64,000 bases of DNA, from assembly GCA_038502055.1 (NCBI GenBank), contig JAXRKN010000044.1:9511501-9575500 (forward strand). Reading direction: 5' to 3'. Numbering within the stretch: the first letter of the stretch is position 1; each line of letters begins with the position of its first letter. This stretch comes from Tanytarsus gracilentus. Taxonomy: Eukaryota; Arthropoda; Insecta; Diptera; Chironomidae. The notes below the pieces were generated by a model that was not told the DNA's origin, ran no database searches, and saw only the letters and a list, made by a program, of their open reading frames with translations. The position numbers and the translations under genes are program-made. Shown piece after piece: positions 26,058-37,093 of the stretch.

Positions 26058-28927
26058 ATGATAGATTTTAGTGATGCTTTAAAGACTAAATTCAATCAAG
26101 CGGAAGTCATTTTCATCATACAAAGTGAAGATCAGGAGAAAAAACTAAAATTAGCGATACAGTAAGCAAGATAAAGAATTTGCAAAAAGAAGAAAAATAA
26201 AAATTCATTATTTTTTTTGCCAGAATTATTTTCGACACAAACTTGTCCGACTTAGGTTGGAATTTACTGCAGCAAGTAAAGAACATCGAAAATCTCATTG
26301 ACGAAACTTTCATCAAAGATTTCTTGCATTACAAATCAACAAAATTTACGGTGCTTTTGGTGGTAAAATTTCTTGATTTTATTGTGAGGGCAAATAGCGA
26401 GACATTAAACATGGCGATTCAAAAGCATTTAGCAGTGTTCGCGCATCAAAAACCAACCGAACAACAGACAACGTCGACTATAAACGATATAATGCAAATT
26501 ATTGACATTCTCGAGCAGCGGAAAGTGAATAATAGTGAAGTTCTGAAGATGCTCATTGATCTGATGGCTCAGGCACCATTGCCACGAGAAGCTCACCAGC
26601 TGCAGGCAGTACGAATCGATATCATGCGTATTAGTGAGTTCTTTAAGAGCTTGGAGCTAAACAACGATGAGAGATGTGCCATACTGTCGCCAATTTTCAA
26701 TCACATCATTGAAACCAACTACGAACCGCAGCCTCTCGTTGCCCTAGGACTTATCGTTATACCCGATGAGATGATAAATCAAGCGATCGTAGCCTTTCTC
26801 AACTTTATTAGAGTAAAAGGAAAGCACATTCGTGAGTCAATTGTAAAGGCCTTAAATCGCTTGATTCTTTGGCAGAGGAGTCATAATCACTTGCAGTTGG
26901 ATCAATGGATATCGCGAACACTGTCGATGCTCAACACAAATGGCTATGGCGATGTCGTTGACGAAATTGCAGCTGCCAACATAACGACTTCTTTTCTGTC
27001 GCTTGTGATTCCTGTTTTTCAAGTAAAACTTCTGAACGTAGTTCATGCTCTCCTCGAAAATGCCAAAGGTACGAAGGATATTTTCGATAAAATCGCTGAT
27101 AGAAGTGTTACGATGCTGAAGAAGCTGGAAGAGACCAAGAGTGATATCTTTGAGCCTCTGATGGAACTAATTTGTGAGACTCTATGTACAATCAATCAAA
27201 CTGATATGAAATACCGGGAAATTGTGAGTTTAGTTGGTTAAATTTTAAATCTCATGTCAATTAATTTAGATATTTCATATAGATTCAATTTTTGGAGAAA
27301 AGAAATCGATCACCATCGAAATATATTAGTAAGCGAGCTATTGGACCTTCATATGCTGGATTTTTAAGTAACAATGCACGTGTTGGTCTTGAAAATCTCG
27401 GAAATACGTGTTATTTGAATAGCATTCTCCAAGCGCTCTTTATGACTAAGCAGTTTTGCCGAGAAATTTTAGTTACACAAAGATTCGAGGACCGTTCAGT
27501 TGTGGCTTTACAGGAACTTTTTGCGTTGATGCTATTTTCACCTCGTCCCGAACAGAATCCCAGAAAGGTTGTCAATCTCATACGGCCCGACGATTTTTTG
27601 CCTGGAATACAGCATGACAGTAGTGAATTTTTGGGTTCATTTCTCGATAGACTTCACGAGGTCGACAAAAAGAGAATAAAGGATGATAGTGTTTATATTA
27701 AAAAAGAAGAAGACTGGGACATTGATGACGGAAACGTAAATGCTGATGATGGATCGAATAGTGCTAGTAGCAGCTGTAGCGGAAGTAATCGAAACAGTAG
27801 TAGTGATTCGGGTGTTCAATCAATGGATACCGATGTCATTGACAATATAAAGAAGGAAGAAGTCTCTGAAACGATCAAAACAAAGGACAAGATTGTGGAC
27901 AACACTCAAAATCTCTATCAAACGTATATTCAGAGAATTTTTGGCGGCAAAATTTCAACCCGATACTTGTGCTCTTCATGCAACGGAAATTCAATTAATA
28001 TCGATTCATTTAGAGACCTACAATTATCGTTTCCGGAAAAGAATGAGGACGAGAATGCTGTGGGAGACACTCAATATAATGTGCAGCAACTGCTCGAATT
28101 TTATTTCACAACAGAAGAGCTGACTCTTTTGGGCGATAACCAGTATCATTGTGATAACTGTAAAATTCTTTGTAATGGTAAGAATTAAAAATTGTGTGCT
28201 GTTATCAAAATTAAAATTGATTTAACTTTTAGGTTTTCGGTGTACGGAAATTTTGGAACCCCCACGTAATTTAATTTTAACATTGAAGCATTTCCGCTAT
28301 GACTCGCGCCAACATACACGATCAAAGTTACTCTATAAAGTTTATCACGATGAAGTGATTAATGTTAATGTCAAGGAGAATTTCTATACGAGAAGTGTTG
28401 AATATGAGCTCTATGCGGCAGTTATTCACTCAGGAACAAGCCTAGACAGTGGACATTACTATACAGTAGCGCGTGAAACTCATAACAAATGGTTTAAATT
28501 TAACGACAGTTATGTTACAAAAAGTTCCCTTGAAGAGTTGAGAAGGTAATTTATGTGAATAATTAAAATGTTAATTTTATATTACTAAAATGTCTGTTTT
28601 AGTCTCATCTCGCCAAACACTCCTTATATCCTCTTCTATCAACGATTATCTAATGCGTCGTCAACGATTATTAGCTCTGAAAGTGCCAGCTCGTCGTCCA
28701 CTCAACCCATTAACGAAAATTCCTTTCCAAAGTACGAGGAGCTGACAATTTTTCTGCAGAACCTCATTGAAGACGACAAACTTAACTTCGAAAAAATGAA
28801 AAATCAACAGAATATTCAGCATTCGGTGATTCAATCACACTACGAACCGGACAACGATAGAGATAGAGGCTCATCGGGCTCGTCTGGATATAATAATGGA
28901 ATAGATTTCCCCCGATTTATTTATTAA
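26058..28927 (+). CDS. Ubiquitin carboxyl-terminal hydrolase, USP35/USP38 type
   Basis: Cysteine protease that removes ubiquitin from proteins. Exons 26058-26161, 26224-27223, 27283-28177, 28233-28545 and 28603-28927 give 878 residues. Residues 1 to about 370 form an alpha-helical HEAT-like N-terminal region as in USP35 and USP38. The catalytic domain has the Cys box LENLGNTCYLNS (Cys about 411), a zinc-binding pair CSSC ... CDNC, and the His box SGTSLDSGHYYTVAR (His about 741) followed by WFKFNDSYV (Asp about 758). A serine-rich, acidic insert (about residues 530-560) interrupts the domain. The C-terminal tail is Ser/Asn-rich. USP35 and USP38 arose from one ancestor in vertebrates, so a single insect gene is expected. 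Confidence 0.9.
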
Positions 28928-29649
28928 AAAGATTTGCGTACTTAAAATAATACTATCGCTATTGCATTGCCTACACACATCAATGGAATTTTTAATTCAA
29001 TTAACGTCATGGTTTTTATTATCTCTTCTTTTTATATATTCATAAAAGCGCGTACATTTTTCCTTTCCTTTATAGATATTGACAATCATGCTGCAAAAGT
29101 GGTCGAGCAAAAAAAAATAGAACCAGTTTAATTTAACTCTTTGTTTAGGCTTAAAAAAGAAAAATTATGTTTAGGTCATTTTTGCACAATGATTGTCATC
29201 ATTTATCTTGTATATCTGTATGGCAAAAAGTAAAACAGAGAAATATAGAACAAGCGTGCCATGCGCATGTCTTGAATTCATTCAAAAAAGCCGACTGTGC
29301 AAATTTTTCATTCATACCATCATCATTTCCCCTCTCGTAGTCTTTCGTGCGTCGTTTCATTGTGAACTCTGCTTCACATATTTTCATTTTCATTTTTCCC
29401 TTCCACAGTTGATAACAAGCTTTGAAAAATATGTGCTTTGGCTACGTCAACTAGAGTCGTAAAGAGTGTAAAAATTTATTGCATTTTTTTTGACGACGCA
29501 CCTGTCATTCAGTCAACGGCTGTACAGTATAGTGTTGTAGGTGACAAGTTAACTTCATTTATTATTTAGTGGAAGGTGAAATTTTCACTTTTTTCCTTTC
29601 CTCAACACATCCTTGTGTGTTGGAGAAAAAAGATAAAAATAGAATTTTT
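28928..29649. other. Intergenic region, USP gene 3' end to NPDC1-like 5' end
   Basis: 722 bases, both flanking genes on the + strand. AT-rich; contains the 3' UTR of the USP gene and a likely 5' leader near 29480-29649 (GACGACGCACCTGTCATTCA and onward). No extra gene seen. Confidence 0.5.
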
Positions 29650-31324
29650 ATGCAGAGGCATATTGATTTTTCACCATCATCGTCGACGATAAAAAAATTA
29701 TGTTGCTCCTCAACATATGGAAGTAGTAGATCGAGAATGAGTCAATTAATGCTGGTTTTCGCCTTCCTGGCCATGTTTATGGAGTTTGTCAGTGCCGAAT
29801 ATCCAGGTGAGTGTTGAGAGCTTATGCTAGAAAAAAATTTCAAAGACGCAAAATTTTGTCCATCTTGAAAAAAAATAGAAAATTTTCATGCATCAGGAAG
29901 GCGAAGGCAGATGAGCTCCGTGAGTGTAGATGATGAAAAGCAAGATCTCATCGAACGTTTGACAAACTATATTGATCAACAAGCGAGAAGGAAGTTCCAA
30001 CAGCAACTTCATCAGAAGCATCAACAACAAATGGTCAGTAATTTCTTTTTTCCTTTGTCATTTGATGCAAATTTAAAATAACTGACTAAAATTTAAAAAA
30101 TTATTATAGCAACTAGTGCCACAGGAAATCACAGGACCAGGATTTTCTTTTGAACTTCCGCCAATCACAAAGATTAACGCCGAACTGAGCGACAACAATG
30201 AACCAATTCAGTTTGCAGTGCAGCCATTTGACTCAAGATATTATGAACAATCACTTCCTCAGGAGGACGAGGAGATTGCCATAGACGAGACGCCGCTCGA
30301 GCCTGAAACTATCACAACCATAAAATCTAACGTGGTCGAAGGCGGAATTGGTAGAAATAAAATTTTAATTCCATCTCCTATGCATGTCCTGGATAGTTCA
30401 CAAACATCCGGCGAGACTCAATCGAGGATCTTGCATAGGGCACAGCAAAAGCAGCAGCAACAGCTACTTAAATCTGCGTCGGATGTGTCTCAAAAGCCCT
30501 TGCAGATGGAATTCGATAACTCGAATATGAATTTATATCTCGTGGCATTGATAGCCGGAATCAGTTGTGCTTTCAGCACTGGGGTATGTCAAGTTGCTTT
30601 TTTTAACTACTCATGAAAATTTCAGTACCATTTCTATTCTCGTATTTGCAGCTAATCGCACTCGGCCTCATGTATTGGACATTGAAGAAAAAAGTAAAAT
30701 CAGGTAATGTCAAATTGCGTCATTTGATGTACATAAAATTCTGTGCTAATGCTGCAATTGAATTTCTTCACGTGTTTTCTATCTCTTAGCGGATGCTTGC
30801 GATTATGCTTCATGTGATTACGGAATTGTTGGCCCAAGGTTGACAAAAAACGACCCGCAGGTTGCAGCTGGAGACAAAAAGCTCGCACACTCTGCTCAAA
30901 TGTTCCACTATCAGCATCAAAAGAATCAAATTATCGCAATGGAAAATCGAAACGGTGCAGAAATTAGTCACAATGACGACCAGGATAATGACTCGGATGA
31001 AAATGAAAATGATTTTACGGTTTATGGTGAGCATTATGGGATTTTATAGTTTGTAAATTAAGCGCATTATTAAAATGGATTTTAATTCATTTCCTAGAAT
31101 GCCCTGGACTCGCGGGAGTTGGTCAAAATATGGAGGTAAGCATGCGTTGGAATTAATTAAACATTTTTTTGTTACAAATTGAATTCATGTATTTTTCAAC
31201 GACATTTCTAACCCGAAAATCCTTTGTGCAGGTTAAAAATCCTTTGTTCTCGGATAATTGTGAAACACCAGCATCAGCAACGAAAAATGAAAAATCTCAA
31301 CCGACAAGTAAGACCACCAAATAA
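29650..31324 (+). CDS. NPDC1 / CAB-1 family single-pass membrane protein
   Basis: Homologue of neural proliferation differentiation and control protein 1 (C. elegans CAB-1), a neuronal membrane protein. Exons 29650-29806, 29897-30033, 30110-30583, 30652-30703, 30790-31026, 31098-31135 and 31232-31324 give 395 residues; starting at the second ATG (29737, MSQLMLVFAFLAMFMEFVSA) gives 366 and a cleaner signal peptide. A transmembrane helix (LYLVALIAGISCAFSTGLIA) spans the exon 3/4 junction. After it comes the family signature: CDYGIVGPRL, GDKKLAHSAQMFHYQHQKNQ and an acidic stretch (DNDSDENEND). The extracellular part is Gln-rich and poorly conserved. The stop codon is inside an AATAAA (31320-31325). 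A GTAAG at 31308 could be an alternative donor. Confidence 0.85.
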
Positions 31325-32090
31325 ATATTAGCAGCAGTTTTCTACGTAATTTCTAGCACAGCGGCAGCAAATTCAAATATGTGTGTGCGGGAGGGTAAGA
31401 AAATTCATTATAATGACAATGCAATGTGCTGGTATCAGAGCTATTAACCGTTTAGGGGTGTAAAAAAATTTCCTCTTGCCCAAGAAGAATATATCAATTA
31501 CACAGCCGCATGGTGTGAGCAATCATTTTGTATGAATTCATATACGATTGAGGCTAATATGTCATCAGCACATGTCATTCTAGTGAATTTTACCCACCCA
31601 CATCATTCCTAAATGCTCTTTCCACAAAAAAAGTAATAAAATAACTGAACAAACATATTTTTTACAACTTATCTCTTCCTATTTCCTTCATGAGACTTGA
31701 TCATATAATGATGAGAAAAAAATATTTAGTATTTAAATAATGTGCAACATTTTAAAAGACAGCAAAAAAATTCGTGGGCAGTTTTATTCTGCAAATTTTT
31801 AAAAATTTCTCGTAAAATAAAATCCCTTGAAATCTACAGACACACACACATAAAAAATATTTTAGATTGATGACGAAAAAAAAGACAAAGAGATTATGAT
31901 ATGGGATGAGCATATTGAATGTGTAACAAGTTTTAGTGAAATAGCATAAACATATTTATGTACGTGTCCACTTCTTCAAATATGATAAAAAAATGTTTCA
32001 AAACCCACACGTGGGTGTTGCCGCGTAACCCACTTGTAACAGATCCTTGTTTGAAAATCAAGTGCATAAAAAATGAGTTTAAGTCAATCC

Positions 32091-32600
32091 GGACACTTTG
32101 GCTGTCCGTGGCAGTCCTGTTCGACCATTCCTCAAAAATCATCTATGTCAATAGATTCCTGGTCCAATCACGAGTTCAACGATACCCATGAAGCCATAGT
32201 TCTGAAAAATGGACATTATGGCTGTCCGTGGCACTACTGGCCGTCCATGATGGACATTCATCAAAAATCATCAATGCCATTCGATTCCTGGTCCAATTAC
32301 GAGTTCAACGATACCCATGAAGCCATAGTTCTGAAAAATGGACATTTTGGCTGTCCGTGGCACTACTGGCCGTCCATGATGGACATTCCTCAAAAATCAT
32401 CTATATCAATCGATTCCGGGTCCAATCAGGGGGTAAAAGAAACCCAGGAAGCCATAGTTGAAAAATGGACATTTTGGCTGTCTGTGGCACGACCATAGGT
32501 CACGACTCGAAAAATCATGTATGTCAATCGATTCCTGGTCAAGTTACGAGAAATATAAGAGAAAATTTGTATGAAAAATGGACGTTATGGCCGTCCATGG
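32091..32600 (+). repeat. Minisatellite, about 4-5 diverging units of 113-129 bp
   Basis: Units start with GGACATTTTGGCTGTCCGTGG or a near copy at about 32091, 32211, 32340, 32467 and 32580. Units 2 and 3 are nearly identical over 129 bases; outer units are shorter and more diverged. The regular 129-base period is a multiple of three and leaves a long open frame that is probably accidental. Confidence 0.85.
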
Positions 32601-32720
32601 CACGACCATAGGTCATGACTCAAAAAATAGTTAGTGCCTGCACATATAGACCCTAAGAGCTACCATCTGGCGAAAACTAGAAGTCTCTAGCTGGTCCAGG
32701 GACCGAGATCTCGCTTGTGC

Positions 32721-32750
32721 AGACAGACGGACGGACGGACGGACGGACGG
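32721..32750 (+). repeat. GGAC tetranucleotide array
   Basis: About seven tandem GACA/GACG units near the right end of the Helentron-like element; the short copy at 39944-40060 keeps two or three units at the same relative place. Confidence 0.9.
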
Positions 32751-33361
32751 AATCACGAGCATATAAGCGTTACACCACTTTGTGGGTTACGCTAAAAAAC
32801 ATTTTTAATAAGCTTTTAATGATGACACTTTAAACAATGAATAAATGGAGAAAACAACAATTTATGATGATTAACATTAAAATCAACAACGCGGGTGAAA
32901 TGCGAAAATGGCTTTAATGAAAAAATCTTAAAAAATGAGAATAATGTTAAAATTTTAAGTTAATGAAAAAAACTAAATTTTAGTTCCTTTATATATATTT
33001 TATTGACGATTATATATTATATGAAAAGAAGTTAATGGAAAAGAATTATGATGAATAATGATTATATTTATATAATAAGATAAAACTTCTATAAATAAAT
33101 GTGTATACTATCTATAAAACCCTCAACTTTTAAATGTGTTCTGAAATTTAATTTTAACATGCATTTCTTTCAGGTTCTTAAGTGTTTAAAAACTTTAAAT
33201 TTGCAAGAAATCTCAACACACTTTTTGGCGTCAATTATCATTTCTGTAAAAAAACATAAGTAACAAATTTTTTTATTTTTTCATGGAAAATCTCCACAAG
33301 AAAAACACTTTATTGATTTAATAATTTTTGAGACGAATAATTTACATGAATAAAAGTTACT

Positions 33362-35018
33362 CTAGTTCTCTGCAGCCTTGCGAATCTCGAAATCTTTCAT
33401 TCGCTTCTCGATTTCGGGCCTAAAATGTCTAATCAGCCCCTGAACGGGCCATGCGGCACCGTCACCAAGAGCGCAGATGGAGTGTCCCTCAATTTGCTTC
33501 GACACCTCCCATAGCATATCGATCTCTTCAGCTTTAGCATTGCCAGAAACGAAGCGTGTCATTACTTTATTCATCCATGAAACTCCCTCACGACATGGTG
33601 TACACTGTCCACAACTTTCATGCTTATAGAAATGAATCAATCTTGCGATTGCCTTAATGACATCGGTCGATTTATCCATTACAATAATTGCCGCGGTACC
33701 GAGTGAAGTTTGGCAAGCGACCAAACCATCGAAATCCATAATAGCTTCTGAACACACATCCTTAGGGATGATTGGTGTCGAAGAGCCGCCTGGAATAATG
33801 CCGAGTAAATTGTCCCATCCACCACGAACACCGCCGCAGTGACGTTCAATCAACTCCTTCAATGGAATCGACATTTCTTCCTCGACTGTGCATGGATTGT
33901 TAACATGACCGGAGATGTTGAAGAGTTTAGTTCCCGAGTTACGGGTACGGCCAAAGCCAGCGAACCAAGGACCACCACGACGGCAAATTGTCGGAGCAAC
34001 GGCTACCGTTTCGACATTACTGACAGTTGTTGGACATCCAAAGACACCAACATCGGCCGGGAATGGAGGCTTTAGACGTGGCTTTCCTTGTTTGCCCTCC
34101 AACGACTCAATCAATGCAGTTTCCTCTCCGCAAATGTAAGCTCCAGCACCACGGTGCATAAAGACATCAAAATCATATCCCGAATTGCAGGCATTCTTTC
34201 CAATTAAACCAGCCTGATAGGCTTCGGCGATAGCGAGTTGCATATTCGATGCCTCATTGTAGAATTCACCACGGATATAAATGTAGGCAGCGCGAGCGCC
34301 CATAGCACGACCAGCAATCAAGCATCCTTCAATCTGTAAAAAAGAGAGTTGTGAACTTAAAAGTTGTCAAGAGACTTTTAAGCGTAACCCACCAATTTGT
34401 GTGGATCATGACGCATAATTTCTCTGTCTTTGCACGTTCCTGGTTCACCTTCATCAGCATTGACGACCAAATATTTAGGACGTCCATCGGATGGCTTATT
34501 CATAAAGCTCCATTTCATTCCAGTGGGAAATCCAGCACCACCACGTCCACGAAGACCCGACGATTTCATTTCATTTAAAATCCAATCGACACCCTTCTCG
34601 ATGATCTCCTTTGTCTTGTACCAGTCGCCACGCTTCAATGCACCCTTTAAACGCCAATCGTGACGTCCATAGAGATTTGTAAAGATTCTGTCTTCATCAG
34701 AGAGATTTCCGAATTTTGTCTTCGTCTGAGGTGGCGGTGCCGAAAGCTGAGTGGCGTTCGATCGAATTTGAATTTGTTGAAACAACGGAACCACGGCGCC
34801 TACGAGAGAGAGAGATACAGCGCAATTAGAATGACGATAATTATCGCGCAAAATCAAATGCAATGTTATGTAAAAATTAGTTTTTGTTGTGAAATTTTAA
34901 TTTCAGCGAAATCTTCATGTGATGATGATTGCACTCTATTTTAAACTCTTAACTATCCTCTAAACTCACCCAATTGTGCCTTTGGAATCGACGAAAGTCG
35001 CTTCATCGCCATAGCCAT
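33362..35018 (-). CDS. NDUFV1: NADH-ubiquinone oxidoreductase flavoprotein 1 (51 kDa subunit)
   Basis: Core complex I subunit that binds NADH, FMN and iron-sulphur cluster N3 in the matrix arm. Exons 34970-35018, 34393-34799 and 33362-34333 give 475 residues. The N-terminus (MAMAMKRLSS) is a mitochondrial presequence. Nucleotide and FMN motifs: GLRGRGGAGFPTGMKW, NADEGEPGTCKDREIMR and GAGAYICGEETALIESLEG. N3 ligands are the three Cys of SCGQCTPCREG (about 393, 396, 399) plus the Cys of HSICALGDG (about 439), matching the human spacing. Divergent from DDX28 with 114 bases between start codons. The second intron (34334-34392, 59 bases) is unusual; see findings. Confidence 0.97.
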
Positions 35019-35132
35019 AATTTTGTATCGTCTCCTTATTTTTCTTTCTAAATTCAGGCGTCTTCACACTTTTTTTCCCGAAGGGTAAGTCAACTAGCAA
35101 TTTTAAAAGAGCTTTTTTAAAAAAACAAAAAC
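35019..35132. promoter_or_regulatory. Very short bidirectional promoter, NDUFV1 / DDX28
   Basis: 114 bases between divergent start codons, pyrimidine-rich on the + strand and without an obvious TATA box. Contains AGCAATTTTAAAAGAG, which shares the 9-mer CAATTTTAA and the preceding G with the NDUFB7/LRPPRC promoter. Confidence 0.65.
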
Positions 35133-36692
35133 ATGATTGCAGTAAAAAGTATTTTTAAAAATTTCACATTCAAATCAAATTGTCGTTACTTTGCGAGCTC
35201 TGTAAAATCATCGACAAAACGAGTACCGCTGATAACGTGCAAAAACAAGGAGTTTGATTTGTATTTAAATGAAAAGAAGAAGCATGTAGAGCCGGGTGAT
35301 GAAATTCCGCTCGCAACGAAAGGATGGCAGCATTATAAGGCAAAAGGAGATTTCTTTGTCATTCATCCAACCAGATCACCTCAGGATGTCCTCATCGAGG
35401 CAGAAGAATTCAGTCAAATGGGCCTCGATGAGCAACTCGTGAAGAATCTAGATGAAAAACATGACATTACAAAAGCCACAAAGATACAGGTCGATTGTAT
35501 AAAGGAGATCTTGAATAATCAGCATGTTTTATTGGCAGCAGAAACTGGATGTGGAAAAGTGAGTAATTATCGAAATACATTGCATACTTGCTAAGGTTTA
35601 CTATTTTAGACACACGCTTACCTGGTTCCAATAATCCAGCGATTATTGACTGACAAGCAAAATGAGACAGAAAGGAAGTTCAACTCACCACTAGTTCTCA
35701 TCCTAACGCCAGCGAGAGAATTAGCCGAACAAATCGGACGAATGGCAGAAGATCTTTGCGATGGACTTGGCATTAACGTTAAAGTTACAGTGGGTGGAAA
35801 GACCAAACAAAAAATGATGAACCCAACATTCGAGGACATTGATATTCTCGTCGGAAGCATTGGTGCAATAAGTAAATTTACATCGACCGGAATTTATCGA
35901 ATGGAGCACATTAAATATGTTGTGCTTGACGAGAGTGACACGCTGTTAGATGAAAGCTTCCACTATAAAATGAGCTATTTCCTGAGGCGATTTCCATTTC
36001 ATAGGAGCACGCAGCTCATCCTTGCATCTGCGACAATGCCGACGAGTCTCGAAGAATTTCACTCTATTATTGATCCAGAATCACTTAGACACGTTATAAG
36101 CAACGATTTACATAAAATTCTTCCTTATGTCACACAGAAATTCATTCGAATGAACAAAACTGGTAGACCTGAGCAGCTCTTAAGAATTGTAAAGAGTGAA
36201 ATTGACAAGAGACGGCCGTGCATAGTTTTTGCCAACAAAACGCCATCAAGCGATTACCTCTCGATTTTTCTCAACGACAACGGAATCAATTGCATCAATA
36301 TCAACGGAGATATGCCCAATGATTTGAGGGCCGGCCGTTTTGATCAATTTCGAAAGGGTGCAGTGCATGTCCTTTCCACAACCGATTGTCTCGGCAGAGG
36401 AATTAACACGCTCCGAGCAAAGCACATTATTAATTTCGATTTTCCCATGTTCATAGCCGATTACATTCATAGATGTGGCCGAATAGGTCGCTTGGGCGGC
36501 GTTGAAAAGTGTACAATTACCAATTTCATTTCATCATTAGCTGAACTTAAGTTAGTGCGACAAATTGAGTTATCGGCGAGGACCGATCATATGCTAAAAA
36601 ATGTCGACGCAAATATTGGAAAAATCTTTAAAAATCGAGTTGAGATTGAAACTGCAAGGGTCGAAAAGCAAATGATGATGCAAAATGTTTGA
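35133..36692 (+). CDS. DEAD-box RNA helicase, mitochondrial DDX28 type
   Basis: ATP-dependent RNA helicase; in animals DDX28 acts in assembly of the large mitoribosomal subunit. Exons 35133-35558 and 35610-36692 give 502 residues. The N-terminus MIAVKSIFKNFTFKSNCRYF looks like a mitochondrial presequence. Motifs in order: Q-motif region (TKATKIQVDCI), motif I AETGCGKT (about 136-143, split by the intron after GK), Ia LTPARELAEQ, Ib-like VGSIGAISKF, motif II DESD (about 249-252) in place of DEAD, III SAT, IV IVFANKT, V STDCLGRGIN and VI HRCGRIGR. AATAAA at 36723-36728. Family assignment rests on the short flanks, the presequence and pairing with NDUFV1. Confidence 0.85.
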
Positions 36693-37093
36693 TAAATTAG
36701 TTTAGCTAAGTTAGAAAAGTGAAATAAAAAATTTAATTTTATCATAAAAAATTATGTTATAGTAAGCATGGAATTATTTTTAACGGACACCATTAAATTT
36801 TAAAATCGTCAATGTACGTAAAGTGTACGCGGGCAAGTTTCATTTCTCTTGTTATGTTCTCTCTCTCCTTTTTTCTTAAAATAATTCTTAAGTAGTTTTC
36901 TTTTTTTTTATAGAGGTGAAATTCTTCTTTCTCTCAGATATGTGTGGATAGTGAAGAAAGATGAAGAGAAAATGCCTATGACTGTGATGATAAGGTTTAG
37001 TTGTCGTGAGGCAAGCACGGCGAGTTCTTAGAGAGAAATTTCCGTGATCGCATTAAAAGAAAATATTTTAAATTCACGAGTTTTTGGGCTGAT
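36693..37093. other. Intergenic region DDX28 to PGAP2
   Basis: 401 bases with the DDX28 polyadenylation signal at the left and the PGAP2 promoter and leader at the right, including a poly-T tract near 36903-36911. Nothing else seen. Confidence 0.5.

Larger units (their letters stand above)
32002..32799 (+). mobile_element. Helentron-like non-autonomous element (long copy) with internal tandem repeats
   Basis: Left end AACCCAC..GTGGGTGTTGCCGCGTA (32002-32027) and right end AAGCGTTACACCACTTTG plus TGGGTTACGCTAA recur at the ends of a short copy at 39944-40060. The ends are imperfect inverted repeats of each other and each can form a small hairpin (CCCAC/GTGGG and CCAC/GTGG). The right end finishes in CTAA after the hairpin, which fits the Helitron 3' rule (hairpin, then CTRR). 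Internal minisatellite and GGAC tetranucleotides are known from dipteran DINE-1/mini-me elements. No transposase, so it would depend on another element. Classification is inference. Confidence 0.6.
31325..33361. other. Intergenic region with Helentron-like element
   Basis: 2.0 kb between the NPDC1-like stop and the NDUFV1 stop. The left 680 bases are AT-rich with no feature; the middle is the element at 32002-32799; the right 560 bases are AT-rich and include the NDUFV1 3' UTR. Confidence 0.6.

Noticed and set aside
32073..32498. 141-codon open frame as a protein-coding gene
   Set aside because: It lies inside a minisatellite of a mobile-element-like repeat, with no splice signals or protein family; listed as an observation about the repeat only.
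33657..34139. Several + strand open frames opposite NDUFV1
   Set aside because: Antisense shadows of a strongly conserved exon; codon content is explained by the NDUFV1 frame.
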